Below, in pieces: positions 45,361-53,703 of a DNA stretch of 64,000 bases (the stretch's first letter is position 1; each line of letters starts with the position of its first letter). The notes under the pieces are model-generated. The model did not search any database. It was not told where the DNA came from and saw nothing but the letters and a program-made list of their open reading frames with translations. A program made the position numbers and the translations under genes. The stretch is taken from assembly GCF_023264675.1 (NCBI RefSeq), contig NZ_JAHFVG010000018.1:1-64000 (forward strand). Reading direction: 5' to 3'. The DNA is from Rhodococcus sp. (in: high G+C Gram-positive bacteria). GTDB taxonomy: Bacteria; Actinomycetota; Actinomycetes; Mycobacteriales; Mycobacteriaceae.

Positions 45361-45412
45361 TTTGGACAACGGGTTGTAAGTCGAACAAGGCCGATCGGCG
45401 TGGAACTTGCAG
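45361..45412. promoter_or_regulatory. two-box upstream element, degenerate, site E
   Basis: Box 1 TTTGGACA and a weaker box 2 (GTGGAACTTGCAG), with the 31-base spacer seen at site D. It lies upstream of importer operon 2. Weakest of the five sites. Confidence 0.4.
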
Positions 45413-45443
45413 GTAGCCCGGCCGAAACCGCGTGCGTGCAGGA

Positions 45444-46841
45444 TCAGGATGGTTCGGAGCTCGTCCGCTGCGCGATCAGCACCATTTCGGCTACATCGAC
45501 AACTTTGACGCGCGGACGTTCTCCCGGGACCCCGGCTGCCTTCTCGTGCGCATCGATCGCTTTCCATCCGTCCCAGGTGACAATTCCCGGGTTCCGGACA
45601 CGAAGCCAGGCCTCGATGTCGTCCCCGGTTGCCACGGATGACGGTTCGTTGAGTCGGTCGGCGGCAGCGTCCTCGAGCAGTCGCCCGACGGTATCGGCCG
45701 CGTCCTTCTTGTTGGTGCCCAGCACCCCCGACGGGCCTCTTTTGATCCAGCCCACGACGTACTCTCCGGCGAGGTGTCCGCCCTCACCGTCCGATACACG
45801 GCCGTCCACGTTGCTGATCAGTCCGCGCCGCTCGTCGAAGGGAACCCCGGGCAACGGACGTCCGCGATAGCCGATCGAACGCAACACCAGGCTGCAATCG
45901 ATGATCTCTTCCTCACCCGTGGCGATCGCCACGAGATTTCCGTTCTCGTCGGTCTCGATTCGGTTGCGTGCCACACGAACTCCGGTCACCGACGATCCGT
46001 CCTGGGCGCCCACGAGCTCCACCGGCGAGGTCAGGAAGCGCAATTCGATCCGACGCGGCTTGCCCTGCGGCACTCGCTGCGAGTATTCGGTGAGAATCTC
46101 GACATTACGTCGCGCGTTGCGGTCCCCGTGCTCCTCGAGCCAGGCGGCCGAGTCCGCATCCAGAACTACTTCCTCCGGCCTGACGATCACATCGGCCTCG
46201 CTCAGCTCGCCGAGTTCGAGCAGTTCCGGATTGGTGAAAGCGGCTTGGGCTGGGCTGCGCCGGCCCAGAACCACCACTCGCTTGACTCCGGCGACATCGA
46301 GCCCATGCACTGCGTGGTCTGCAGTGTCCGTTCGGGCGATCGTCGCCGAATCCAGCATGAGCATGCGGGCGACATCCATCGCCACATTCCCGTTTCCGAT
46401 GACCACCGCGCAGTCCCCGGAAAGGTTGAACTCCAGTGCGGCATGGTCCGGGTGGCCGTTGTACCAGGCAACGAATTCGGTTGCAGAGTGCGAGCCCGAC
46501 AAGTCCTCACCGGCGATCCCCAGGCGGTTGTCGCTCGACGTCCCGACGGCATAGATGACCGCGTGGTACCGAGACAACAGTTCGCCCCGCGTCACGTCCC
46601 GACCGAATTTCACGCCGCCGAAGAACCGAAATCCTGGGTGCGTAGCGGTCTTTTCGTAGCGGTGCGTGATCAGCTTGATCTTGGGATGGTCCGGTGCCAC
46701 GCCCGCGCGCACGAGACCGAATGGCGTTGGGAGGGCGTCGTAAAGATCAACCTCGAACCCTTCGGCCAACAGAGCCTCGGTCGAAAAAAACCCAGCCGGG
46801 CCGGCCCCGATTACCGCGATCCGCCGCAGTGTTTCAGTCAT
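45444..46841 (-). CDS. ferredoxin-NADP+ reductase, FprA (adrenodoxin reductase) type
   Basis: Flavoprotein of about 465 residues that reduces ferredoxins with NADPH. FAD motif AVIGAGPAGFFSTEAL at the N-terminus, the PFGLVRAGVAPDHPKIK block unique to this family, the NADP motif VIGNGNVAMDVAR, and the late VVGWIKRGPSGVLGTNK block. GGAGGAATGA sets the start. It is in one unit with two ferredoxins and two P450s, so the electron chain NADPH to reductase to ferredoxin to P450 is complete within the operon. The ATG overlaps the end of a possible 35-codon leader frame. Confidence 0.9.
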   Translation of the reverse strand: MTETLRRIAVIGAGPAGFFSTEALLAEGFEVDLYDALPTPFGLVRAGVAPDHPKIKLITHRYEKTATHPGFRFFGGVKFGRDVTRGELLSRYHAVIYAVGTSSDNRLGIAGEDLSGSHSATEFVAWYNGHPDHAALEFNLSGDCAVVIGNGNVAMDVARMLMLDSATIARTDTADHAVHGLDVAGVKRVVVLGRRSPAQAAFTNPELLELGELSEADVIVRPEEVVLDADSAAWLEEHGDRNARRNVEILTEYSQRVPQGKPRRIELRFLTSPVELVGAQDGSSVTGVRVARNRIETDENGNLVAIATGEEEIIDCSLVLRSIGYRGRPLPGVPFDERRGLISNVDGRVSDGEGGHLAGEYVVGWIKRGPSGVLGTNKKDAADTVGRLLEDAAADRLNEPSSVATGDDIEAWLRVRNPGIVTWDGWKAIDAHEKAAGVPGERPRVKVVDVAEMVLIAQRTSSEPS

Positions 46842-46945
46842 TTCATTCCTCCGCGGGCGTACGTCGTAGCGTTGTCGCCCGGTTCGGGCCTGACAACCCG
46901 GGCAAAGCCGTGAAGCTTGCCGAGACAATTCGAGTTGGTCTTCAT
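46838..46945 (-). CDS. possible 35-residue leader peptide
   Basis: A short frame that starts ATG AAG with AGAGG nine bases upstream and ends TGA overlapping the reductase ATG by four bases (ATGA). The product begins MKTNSNCLGKLHGFARVV and ends ARGGMK. It has one Cys and no obvious function. The ribosome site and exact coupling suggest it is translated, so it may set reductase expression. It could be a chance frame in a 145-bp gap. Confidence 0.35.
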   Translation of the reverse strand: MKTNSNCLGKLHGFARVVRPEPGDNATTYARGGMK

Positions 46946-46985
46946 GGTGTGCAGCCTCTTGTTTCGGTAAGCCCTGACGGCGCTA

Positions 46986-47387
46986 TCAGGAAATCTGGGC
47001 AGCGTGGTCACGGATGATCTCGGCCTCGCCGGTCACGACCACATCTCCCCGTTGCGTTTCGGCCCAGATCTCGAGCCGTTGGCCGTCCTCGGTCTCGGAC
47101 AGAACTCGTGCCCGACAGGTCAGCACGTCGCCGACCCTGACCATTGCCCGAAACCTGACCGAAAGACGCCGCACGAAGGCGGCGCCCTCGACACTGCCGG
47201 CGTACTGGCCCAGCAGGCCCATGCTCAACATCCCGTGCGCGATGATCCCGTCGAGGCCCATTTTGCGGGCGGTGTCCTCGTCCAGATGGATCGGGTTGAA
47301 GTCTCCCGACGCCCCGGCGTACTTGATCAGATCCAAGCGCGTGATCGGCGGGTGCTGCAGGTCGGGAAGTTGCGTGTTCTCGCTCAT
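46986..47387 (-). CDS. MaoC-type enoyl-CoA hydratase subunit (C-terminal half)
   Basis: Hot-dog-fold protein of 133 residues. The hydratase signature is intact: YAGASGDFNPIHLDEDTARKMG, with catalytic Asp and His (D-x4-H), then GIIAHGMLSMGLLGQY. It overlaps the gene of the other half by four bases. In actinobacteria such adjacent halves (HadA/HadB or ChsH1/ChsH2-like) form a heterodimer in which only this half carries the catalytic residues. It would hydrate an alpha,beta-unsaturated CoA ester made by the acyl-CoA dehydrogenases of the island. Confidence 0.87.
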   Translation of the reverse strand: MSENTQLPDLQHPPITRLDLIKYAGASGDFNPIHLDEDTARKMGLDGIIAHGMLSMGLLGQYAGSVEGAAFVRRLSVRFRAMVRVGDVLTCRARVLSETEDGQRLEIWAETQRGDVVVTGEAEIIRDHAAQIS

Positions 47388-47797
47388 CGGACGATCAACG
47401 TCATGCGTTCGGTCAATACCAGGTTCTCGTCATCGTCTCGGCCCGTAGTTTCGATCACCACAACCGTCACCTTTCCCAACCGCGTGGTTTTCTCGGTGAC
47501 CTGGGCAACCTCGGCGACGCAGGTCAGCTCGTCTCCGGTGCGCAACGGACGCTCGTAGATGTACTCCTGCTCGCCGTGCAGAATTCTTGCCGGGTCGATC
47601 AGGTTCAGCCCCGGGGCCGGCAATTGCAGCGTCGTCGGAAACGTCGGCGGCACCGTCACTTCGACGCCCTCGTCTTCCACCGGGGAACCCAACGCATCGA
47701 GAAACCGCAGCACTACACCCTTTTCGACGCGTAGGCGCCGCGCTTTCGATCTGGCACCGATCGTCACGAGATCAGCGGTAGTCGACTCGGTTGTCAT
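47384..47797 (-). CDS. FAS1/MaoC-like dehydratase partner (N-terminal half)
   Basis: Hot-dog protein of 137 residues related to the N-terminal half of MaoC dehydratases (FAS1_DH region). PTFPTTLQLPAPGLNLIDPARILHGEQEYIYERPLRTGDEL is the family core, longer than 20 residues and found in the middle of the protein (about 48-88). It lacks the D-x4-H catalytic pair, as expected for the structural half. Its end overlaps the catalytic half by four bases. Together they match the bipartite hydratases of steroid side-chain degradation; substrate is inferred to be bulky. Confidence 0.85.
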   Translation of the reverse strand: MTTESTTADLVTIGARSKARRLRVEKGVVLRFLDALGSPVEDEGVEVTVPPTFPTTLQLPAPGLNLIDPARILHGEQEYIYERPLRTGDELTCVAEVAQVTEKTTRLGKVTVVVIETTGRDDDENLVLTERMTLIVR

Positions 47798-47824
47798 TGC
47801 GCACCCTCGCGCCGTGCTCGCACG

Positions 47825-48136
47825 TCACTTGCCTTCGGCGGGTGTGTTCGACACGTTGTGAGCGCTGGCGTAGGCGTCGACCAAGGCATCGACCTGCTCG
47901 GTTCCTTCCAACACCGCCGCGTTGATCTGCACGAACTCCGAAAGCGCATCGGGGAGTTCGTCATCGGGGTAGATGGCTTCCACCGGGCACTCGGGCACAC
48001 AGGCTCCGCAATCGATGCAGGATTCCGGGTCGATGACCCGCATCCGCCCGTGCGCGGAGATGCAGTCGACGGGGCACACCTGGATGCAGGAGTTGTCCAT
48101 GATGTCGATGCACGCTTCACTGATGATGTAGGGCAT
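47825..48136 (-). CDS. 7Fe ferredoxin (3Fe-4S plus 4Fe-4S)
   Basis: Ferredoxin of 103 residues. Cys at positions 9, 17, 21 and 25, and a second set at 40, 43, 46 and 50, followed by Pro, give the two-cluster FdxA pattern. The acidic C-terminal tail (about 55-103) is normal for actinobacteria. It lies between the hydratase pair and a 3Fe-4S ferredoxin and may carry electrons from the FprA-type reductase to a P450 or to the second ferredoxin. Confidence 0.9.
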   Translation of the reverse strand: MPYIISEACIDIMDNSCIQVCPVDCISAHGRMRVIDPESCIDCGACVPECPVEAIYPDDELPDALSEFVQINAAVLEGTEQVDALVDAYASAHNVSNTPAEGK

Positions 48137-48209
48137 TTTCTCTTCTCCTCACTTCGGGCTCGCAGCGGCGGGTATCACCACTACTGATCGGTTGCTGAAC
48201 CCAGCCGCC

Positions 48210-48395
48210 CTACGCGGTTACGCGGATGGCCATCGCCGGGCAGTTGGTTTCGGCCGACCGCAGAGCGTCCTCGGACGCATCTGTGGCATCCGTGACATAC
48301 GCGATTCCGTCATCGTCCTGCGCGAACGCAGTCGGGGCGGCCCTGATGCATTCTGCGGCAGACACACACATCGTGCGATCGAGTTCGACGTTCAT
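48210..48395 (-). CDS. 3Fe-4S ferredoxin
   Basis: Ferredoxin of 61 residues with Cys10, Cys16 and Cys52-Pro. The position of the fourth ligand is Ala, so one 3Fe-4S cluster is expected, the usual partner of actinobacterial P450s. The protein is acidic, as needed for docking. It lies downstream of the acyl-CoA synthetase in the P450 operon. Confidence 0.9.
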   Translation of the reverse strand: MNVELDRTMCVSAAECIRAAPTAFAQDDDGIAYVTDATDASEDALRSAETNCPAMAIRVTA

Positions 48396-48439
48396 TGGTC
48401 CTCCAAGTGGTTGAAATGCTCGTACGGTGTCATGCGCAG

Positions 48440-50581
48440 TCAGTCGGAAGTAACCGCGCGGCCATCGAGTCCGGTTGCGCCGTCCGCGGTTACGAGCAGC
48501 GGGTTGATTTCGATGTCCTCGATTCCTGGAGTCCGAGCTATGACCACAGAAAGACGCGACAGCGCCTCCGCGGCGGCGCGGAGAGCAACAGCTGGGCGCC
48601 CACGATGACCGGTCAAGAGGGAGATTCCTCGAAGCGAGCGGATCAGCTGCTCGGCAGCATCGACGTCGAGGGGTGCCAACTGCACCGCGACGTCGTCCAA
48701 CAGTTCCGAGTAGACGCCGCCCATTCCCACCAGCACGGTAGGACCGAACTGGTGATCGACCTGAGCCCCGAGAATCAGTTCCACCGCACCGCTCGACGAC
48801 ACCATTTCTTCGACCGAGTAGGTCTCCGAGCCGATGTGAGCCATCCGACCGAATGCTTCCGCAATCTCTTCCGGGCCGGACAATCCCAGTGCGACTCCGC
48901 CGTCGTCCGACTTGTGCATCGAGCCCAACGCCTTGAGTACGACGGGATAGCCCAGTTCGGCAGCCGCTGCCTGCGCCTGCTCCAACGACGTGACCGAAGA
49001 GGCCCGCGCGAAGGTTATGCCTGCTTCGGTCAGGAACTGACGCACGGTGAAGTAGTCTGTGTCGGGCAAAGGCTCGCCTGCGACGAGAGATTCCGGGATC
49101 GAGTGGCAGCCCTCGGCGGCTTTCACGGCCAAACCGACTGCCCGAGCTACCGAATCGACTGAACGGAAGACCGGGGACCCGCCGGCTTCGATGATGCTCG
49201 CGGTCGGCAACGCGGGATCGAAGAATGCACCGTAGGCCGGCACTCCGGTCTTGCTGGACGCATCGACGTAGACCTGAGCCCCTGCGTGGTCGTTGCGTGC
49301 GTTCTGCCGCAGCCCGTCGAGTTCACCGGCTTCAGGCAAGGGGCCGATCATGCGCCCGACAACAGAATCCGATCGATCGACTTCCTTCAAGTAGAAGTCG
49401 GACGAACTGCCCAGACCGGTGATCACGACGGCATCGACCTCGCCGGACTCCATGACCGTCGCCGCAACGTTGGAGATGGCCGAAACCGTTCCCCCCGAAC
49501 CGATGTCGACGGGGTTCGCCGGCGAGCCAACCTCGTGCACAATCGCACCGAGGCGCTCCTGCAGTGCCGGGCTGAACTCGGGGACGTCCAATCCTGCTCG
49601 CGCCATGGCGTCCGCAGCCATGATGCCCGGTCCGCCGCCCTCGCTGACAACTCCGATGCGACGGCCCCGAGGCCGTCTCGGTGCAGCCAGCACGCGGACC
49701 GTGTCGAGCATGTCCGCGATCGAGTGCACCTGAAGAATGCCCGCGGCGCTGTACGCGGCCTGCACCACACGACCGTCACTGAGAAGCGCTCTCGTGTGCG
49801 TCATTGCTGCCCGAGCCGTAGCGTCCGTCGGCTCGGCCACCAACGCGACCACCGGCTTCCCGGCCTCGCGTGCTTCTTCTGCCGCGCGAAGGAAATCCCG
49901 GCCGTCACCGAGGGACTCGCAGTACACAGCGATCACGCGAGTGGCCTCATGGTCGATGAGGTCTCGAACCATGTCCGCGGGCCCGAGGTCCGCGCAGTTT
50001 CCCATGGAAACGATGCGAGAGACGCCCAAGCCCGCGTCGGAGACGCCGCGAGCCATGTCCATACCCAATGCGCCGCTGTGTGACAGGACCGCGACGGATC
50101 CGGAGTTGAATCGCCCCCAGGCGTAGAGATCCAGCTCGGACTCCGCGTCCGCCAGCCCGATGCAGTTGGGGCCGATCAGCACCGCACCCGCTTCTCGGAT
50201 GCGCGCCGCGACAGCCTTCTCGACGTCATCGGTGATCCCAGCGGTCAGACCGAGGAACGCACGGGCGCCGACGGCGAGGGCTTCGTCGACGACGTCGGGA
50301 ACTGTGGCCGCCGGAGTAGCCAGAACCACCAGATCCGGAGCTTCACCGAGGTCGGCAAACGTCCGGTAGGCGGGACGCCCAGCCACTGTCTCGGCGCCAC
50401 GGTTCAACAGAAACACGCGGCGTCGGTGCTCACTGACCAGCGCGCCGCGGGCAACCGCGTATCCGAACTTGCCGGGCACGTCGGACGCACCGGCGATCAC
50501 GACGGACTTCGGATTGAAAAGGGGACCGAGATCGCGGGTACCACCAGCGACCGGAGACGAGGACACATCCGTGACTGTCAT
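48440..50581 (-). CDS. NDP-forming acyl-CoA synthetase
   Basis: Fused alpha-beta acyl-CoA synthetase of 713 residues. The N-terminal CoA-binding domain begins SVVIAGASDVPGKFGYAVARG; two succinyl-CoA-ligase-like domains follow with SHSGALG and the phosphohistidine region AMTHTRALLSDG; the C-terminal ATP-grasp has YPVVLKALGSMHKSDDGGVALGL. Family members activate acetate, pimelate or aromatic acids with release of ADP and phosphate. Its start overlaps the SDR stop (ATGA). Here it is the best candidate to activate the carboxylic acid formed by P450 oxidation. Confidence 0.87.
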   Translation of the reverse strand: MTVTDVSSSPVAGGTRDLGPLFNPKSVVIAGASDVPGKFGYAVARGALVSEHRRRVFLLNRGAETVAGRPAYRTFADLGEAPDLVVLATPAATVPDVVDEALAVGARAFLGLTAGITDDVEKAVAARIREAGAVLIGPNCIGLADAESELDLYAWGRFNSGSVAVLSHSGALGMDMARGVSDAGLGVSRIVSMGNCADLGPADMVRDLIDHEATRVIAVYCESLGDGRDFLRAAEEAREAGKPVVALVAEPTDATARAAMTHTRALLSDGRVVQAAYSAAGILQVHSIADMLDTVRVLAAPRRPRGRRIGVVSEGGGPGIMAADAMARAGLDVPEFSPALQERLGAIVHEVGSPANPVDIGSGGTVSAISNVAATVMESGEVDAVVITGLGSSSDFYLKEVDRSDSVVGRMIGPLPEAGELDGLRQNARNDHAGAQVYVDASSKTGVPAYGAFFDPALPTASIIEAGGSPVFRSVDSVARAVGLAVKAAEGCHSIPESLVAGEPLPDTDYFTVRQFLTEAGITFARASSVTSLEQAQAAAAELGYPVVLKALGSMHKSDDGGVALGLSGPEEIAEAFGRMAHIGSETYSVEEMVSSSGAVELILGAQVDHQFGPTVLVGMGGVYSELLDDVAVQLAPLDVDAAEQLIRSLRGISLLTGHRGRPAVALRAAAEALSRLSVVIARTPGIEDIEINPLLVTADGATGLDGRAVTSD

Positions 50582-51306
50582 GCGCTGACGCCGCCATCGA
50601 CCGAGATCGTCTGGCCGTTGATGTAGCTTGCGTCGTCGGAGGCCAGGAAGGCCACGACCGAAGCGACTTCCTGCGGGGTGCCGAAGCGCTTCAACGGAAT
50701 CTGCTGTTCCGCAGCCGCGAAACGCTCGGGTGGCATCGTCCGCAGCATCGGCGTATCGATACCGCCGGGCGCAACGCAGTTGGCGAGAACGCCCTGGCGT
50801 GCGGATTCACGCGCCAAGGATCGCGTCAAGCCGCGGATGCCGTGCTTGGCCGCACTGTAGTTCGCCTGGCCGAAGCCTCCGCCGGGCGCACTCAGGTTGA
50901 TGATGCGACCCCAGCCGCGGGTCATACGCAGCAGACCGAGCTGCGAACCCAGGAACGCGCCACGAAGATGGATCGCGATGACGGTGTCCCACTCGTCCTC
51001 GGACATCTTGGCAACAGTTCGGTCGCGTACGACGCCGGCATTGTTGATCACGATGTCGACATGGCCGAACTCCTTTTCGGCAGCATCCAGAGCGGCCTGC
51101 CACGAGTCGCGCTTGGTGACATCGTGAGCGACTGCCGAAGCCCGGCCGCCTGCGTCGCGGAGCAAGGTAGCCGTGCTCTCGGCACGCTCCTCGGCGATAT
51201 CGGTCACCACGACGGCGGCGCCTTCGGCCGACAGACGCTGTGCCATCGCCGTTCCCAACGCACCGCCACCTCCGGTGACGAATGCAGTGTGTCCCTCGAG
51301 TCGCAT
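50578..51306 (-). CDS. short-chain dehydrogenase, FabG-like
   Basis: Classical SDR of 242 residues. Cofactor motif TGGGGALG (an extra Gly in place of a residue usual at that position), NNAG, the catalytic Ser and Tyr/Lys in YSAAK (about 149-153), and SVDGGVSA at the end. It begins directly after the thiolase stop (TAAATG) and overlaps the synthetase start. Likely a 3-hydroxyacyl-CoA dehydrogenase or an alcohol dehydrogenase in the same degradation cycle. Confidence 0.87.
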   Translation of the reverse strand: MRLEGHTAFVTGGGGALGTAMAQRLSAEGAAVVVTDIAEERAESTATLLRDAGGRASAVAHDVTKRDSWQAALDAAEKEFGHVDIVINNAGVVRDRTVAKMSEDEWDTVIAIHLRGAFLGSQLGLLRMTRGWGRIINLSAPGGGFGQANYSAAKHGIRGLTRSLARESARQGVLANCVAPGGIDTPMLRTMPPERFAAAEQQIPLKRFGTPQEVASVVAFLASDDASYINGQTISVDGGVSA

Positions 51307-52440
51307 TTAACCCACCCTCTCCACAATCATTGCCGCGCCCTGGCCGCCGCCAACACACATCGTCTCGATCCCGTAGCGACCGCCGACGGTCTCCAACCCG
51401 TTGATCAGGGTCGCCATCATCCGAACCCCGGTAGCGCCGATCGGGTGTCCCAGCGCAATAGCTCCGCCGTGCGGGTTCAATTTCGACCCGTGGGGATCGA
51501 TCCCCAACTCACCGGCAACCGCCAGTACCTGAGCGGCAAACGCCTCGTTGAGCTCGACCACGTCGACGTCGTCGATAGTCAGCTCAGCCTTCTTCAGCGC
51601 CTTTCGAACTGCTTCCACCGGTCCGACGCCCATGATCGCGGGGTCGAGTCCGGTCACCGCGGACGCAACGACGCGAGCTCGAGCCGTGATGCCGAGCTCC
51701 TTCGCCTTCTTGTCACTCATGACCACGACGGCCGCAGCCGCATCGTTGACCGGGCAGGCGTTGCCTGCCGTGACCCGACCGTCCTCGCGGACAATCGGCT
51801 TGAGCTGCGAAAGCTTGTCGATAGTCGACCCCGCTCGCGGGCACTCGTCGGTCGCGAACACCGTTCCGTCACTCGTCGTGTACGCGCTGATCTCACGGTC
51901 GAAGAAGCCGGAAGCCTGAGCGGCCACAGCTCTCTCCTGAGACTGCTGCGCATACGCGTCCATCGCGTCGCGCGAGATGTTCCAACGCTCGGCGACGTTC
52001 TCGGCCGTCTCGGCCATCGACCAGTAGTAGTGATCACGCTGCAGCGCCGGGTGGAAGATCTGGGGATCGGTGGTGGTCGACGTCGACTCGACGCCGGCAG
52101 CGATGACGACGTCTGCTTCACCCGAGCGGATTGCCTGGGCAGCCAGTCGAATGGCATCGAGCCCCGAGGCGCACAGCCGCTGGACCGTGATCCCGGGAAC
52201 TTCCGTCATTCCGGCCAGGAACGCGACACGTCGGCCGATGCAGTCACCCTGCATGCCGGCAACCACACCAGCGCCGACGATGACGTCGTCGACCTCCGAC
52301 GGATCAAGGCCGGGTACCGCCGCCAAAGCCTCCTTGACAGCGAACGTAGCCAGATCCTCGGGCCGCTCGTCGACGAGCGACCCGCGGAACGAACGCCCGA
52401 CGGCTGTGCGCGCGGCGGAGACGATCAATGCTTCGGTCAC
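51307..52440 (-). CDS. thiolase (acetyl-CoA acyltransferase)
   Basis: Thiolase of 377 residues, cleaving 3-oxoacyl-CoA with CoA. Active-site Cys90 in TVQRLCASG, the NEAF motif, His in GGAIALGHPIGATG, and the second Cys in TMCVGGGQG. All catalytic residues are present. The GTG start shares one base with the stop of the acyl-CoA dehydrogenase gene upstream. With the dehydrogenase, SDR and MaoC pair, it completes one beta-oxidation set in this operon. Confidence 0.9.
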   Translation of the reverse strand: MTEALIVSAARTAVGRSFRGSLVDERPEDLATFAVKEALAAVPGLDPSEVDDVIVGAGVVAGMQGDCIGRRVAFLAGMTEVPGITVQRLCASGLDAIRLAAQAIRSGEADVVIAAGVESTSTTTDPQIFHPALQRDHYYWSMAETAENVAERWNISRDAMDAYAQQSQERAVAAQASGFFDREISAYTTSDGTVFATDECPRAGSTIDKLSQLKPIVREDGRVTAGNACPVNDAAAAVVVMSDKKAKELGITARARVVASAVTGLDPAIMGVGPVEAVRKALKKAELTIDDVDVVELNEAFAAQVLAVAGELGIDPHGSKLNPHGGAIALGHPIGATGVRMMATLINGLETVGGRYGIETMCVGGGQGAAMIVERVG

Positions 52441-53618
52441 TAGGAGTCCTCGCGTCCGAACAGGCTGCGAGCGATGACCAAGCGGTTGATATCGCTTGTG
52501 CCCTCGTAGATCTCCTCGAGCTTGGCCTGGCGGAACCAGCGCTCGGCCGGATACTCACGGGAGTAGCCGTAGCTGCCCATGGTCTGGATGCAGGCCCAGG
52601 TGGCGAACATCGCAGCCTCGGATGCGGCAACCTTGGCCATGGCCGCTTCTGCCGAGAAGGGCTTGCCGGCATCACACAGCGACGCAGCGTAGTAGGACAG
52701 CTGACGCGCCTGCTCGAGCTTCATCTTGGCGTCGACGATTCGGAACGACACGGCCTGGTAGCTGTGGATGGCCTTGCCCCAGGTCTTACGCTGCTTCGCA
52801 TAGTCGATGGCATATTCGACGGCCGCGCGAGCAATACCGAGTCCGCTCGCGGCAACCATCAGACGGCTCTTGTCGAACACCGTCATCAGTCCGCGGAAAG
52901 CAGCACCTTCGTCACCGAGTCTCCGGTCTTCCGGGACGAAGCAATCCTTGAACACGAGCTCTGCCGCCGGGATCGAGTTCTGACCCATCTTGGCGATCGG
53001 CTTGCCCTGGGTGAAGCCCTCGTCACCCTTCTCGAGGACGAATGCCGTGATCCCGCGTGAACGGGTGCCGGGTGCCGTCGTGGCGAACACGCTGTACAGG
53101 TCGGCCTGCGGTGCGTTGGTGATCCACATCTTCTGGCCGTTGAGGACGTAACCACCGTCTACTCGCTTCGCCGTGGTGCGCATCGCGCCGGCATCGGACC
53201 CAGCTTCCGGTTCGGTAGCCGCAGTCGCGCCCAGGGCCGGGTCGTCCGTGCACACCCGAGGAATCCAGCGCTGCTTCTGCTCTTCGTTTCCGAGGTGCAG
53301 AACCGGCTTGGAGAAGAAGCTTCCGCAGCGGAAGGTGCCCTTCAGGCCGACATCGCCCCAACAGAGCTCTTCCTCGACCCGGACGACGGTGCGCATCGAG
53401 GTGACACCGCCGCCGCCGTACTCCTCCGGCAGGTCGTACGCTGCCAAGCCGATCCGAGCTGCTTGACGGACGATCTCGTGCGGGTACTCGTCGGACTCCT
53501 CGTACTTGGCCGCATTGGGGCGAAGTATTTTGGCCGCGAAGTCGTGTGCGAGATCGACCAGGTCATCCTCCTCCTGGCTCTGACCGAGCATGGGAGTTTG
53601 GGTGCCGGCAATAGTCAT
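52440..53618 (-). CDS. acyl-CoA dehydrogenase (single-gene type)
   Basis: Dehydrogenase of 392 residues. Middle-domain blocks GATAATEPEAGSDAGAMRTT and GYVLNGQKMWITNAPQADLY, the adenine-contact region, and C-terminal LEEIYEGTSDINRLVIARSL with the catalytic Glu of the short/medium-chain class. Unlike the pair at 28.6-31 kb, it has all features needed alone. It lies downstream of two P450s in one operon. Homotetramer expected from the family. Confidence 0.9.
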   Translation of the reverse strand: MTIAGTQTPMLGQSQEEDDLVDLAHDFAAKILRPNAAKYEESDEYPHEIVRQAARIGLAAYDLPEEYGGGGVTSMRTVVRVEEELCWGDVGLKGTFRCGSFFSKPVLHLGNEEQKQRWIPRVCTDDPALGATAATEPEAGSDAGAMRTTAKRVDGGYVLNGQKMWITNAPQADLYSVFATTAPGTRSRGITAFVLEKGDEGFTQGKPIAKMGQNSIPAAELVFKDCFVPEDRRLGDEGAAFRGLMTVFDKSRLMVAASGLGIARAAVEYAIDYAKQRKTWGKAIHSYQAVSFRIVDAKMKLEQARQLSYYAASLCDAGKPFSAEAAMAKVAASEAAMFATWACIQTMGSYGYSREYPAERWFRQAKLEEIYEGTSDINRLVIARSLFGREDS

Positions 53619-53703
53619 CGACTTTCCTTTTCATCAGTAGTAAGTCCGGGCCGACGGCAGGTTGGTTGCAGTGCCGGGACGGTGAAAACGTTGATCGTTC
53701 GGA

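Noticed and set aside
44144..46913. Long plus-strand frames at 44144-45301 and 45774-46913
   Set aside because: Mirror images of the binding-protein and reductase genes; no independent ribosome site or recognisable domain.
50842..52443. 533-residue open frame on the plus strand
   Set aside because: Antisense to the thiolase and SDR genes, which have complete catalytic motifs; the product is low-complexity Arg/His/Asp-rich, as expected from the opposite strand of high-GC coding DNA.
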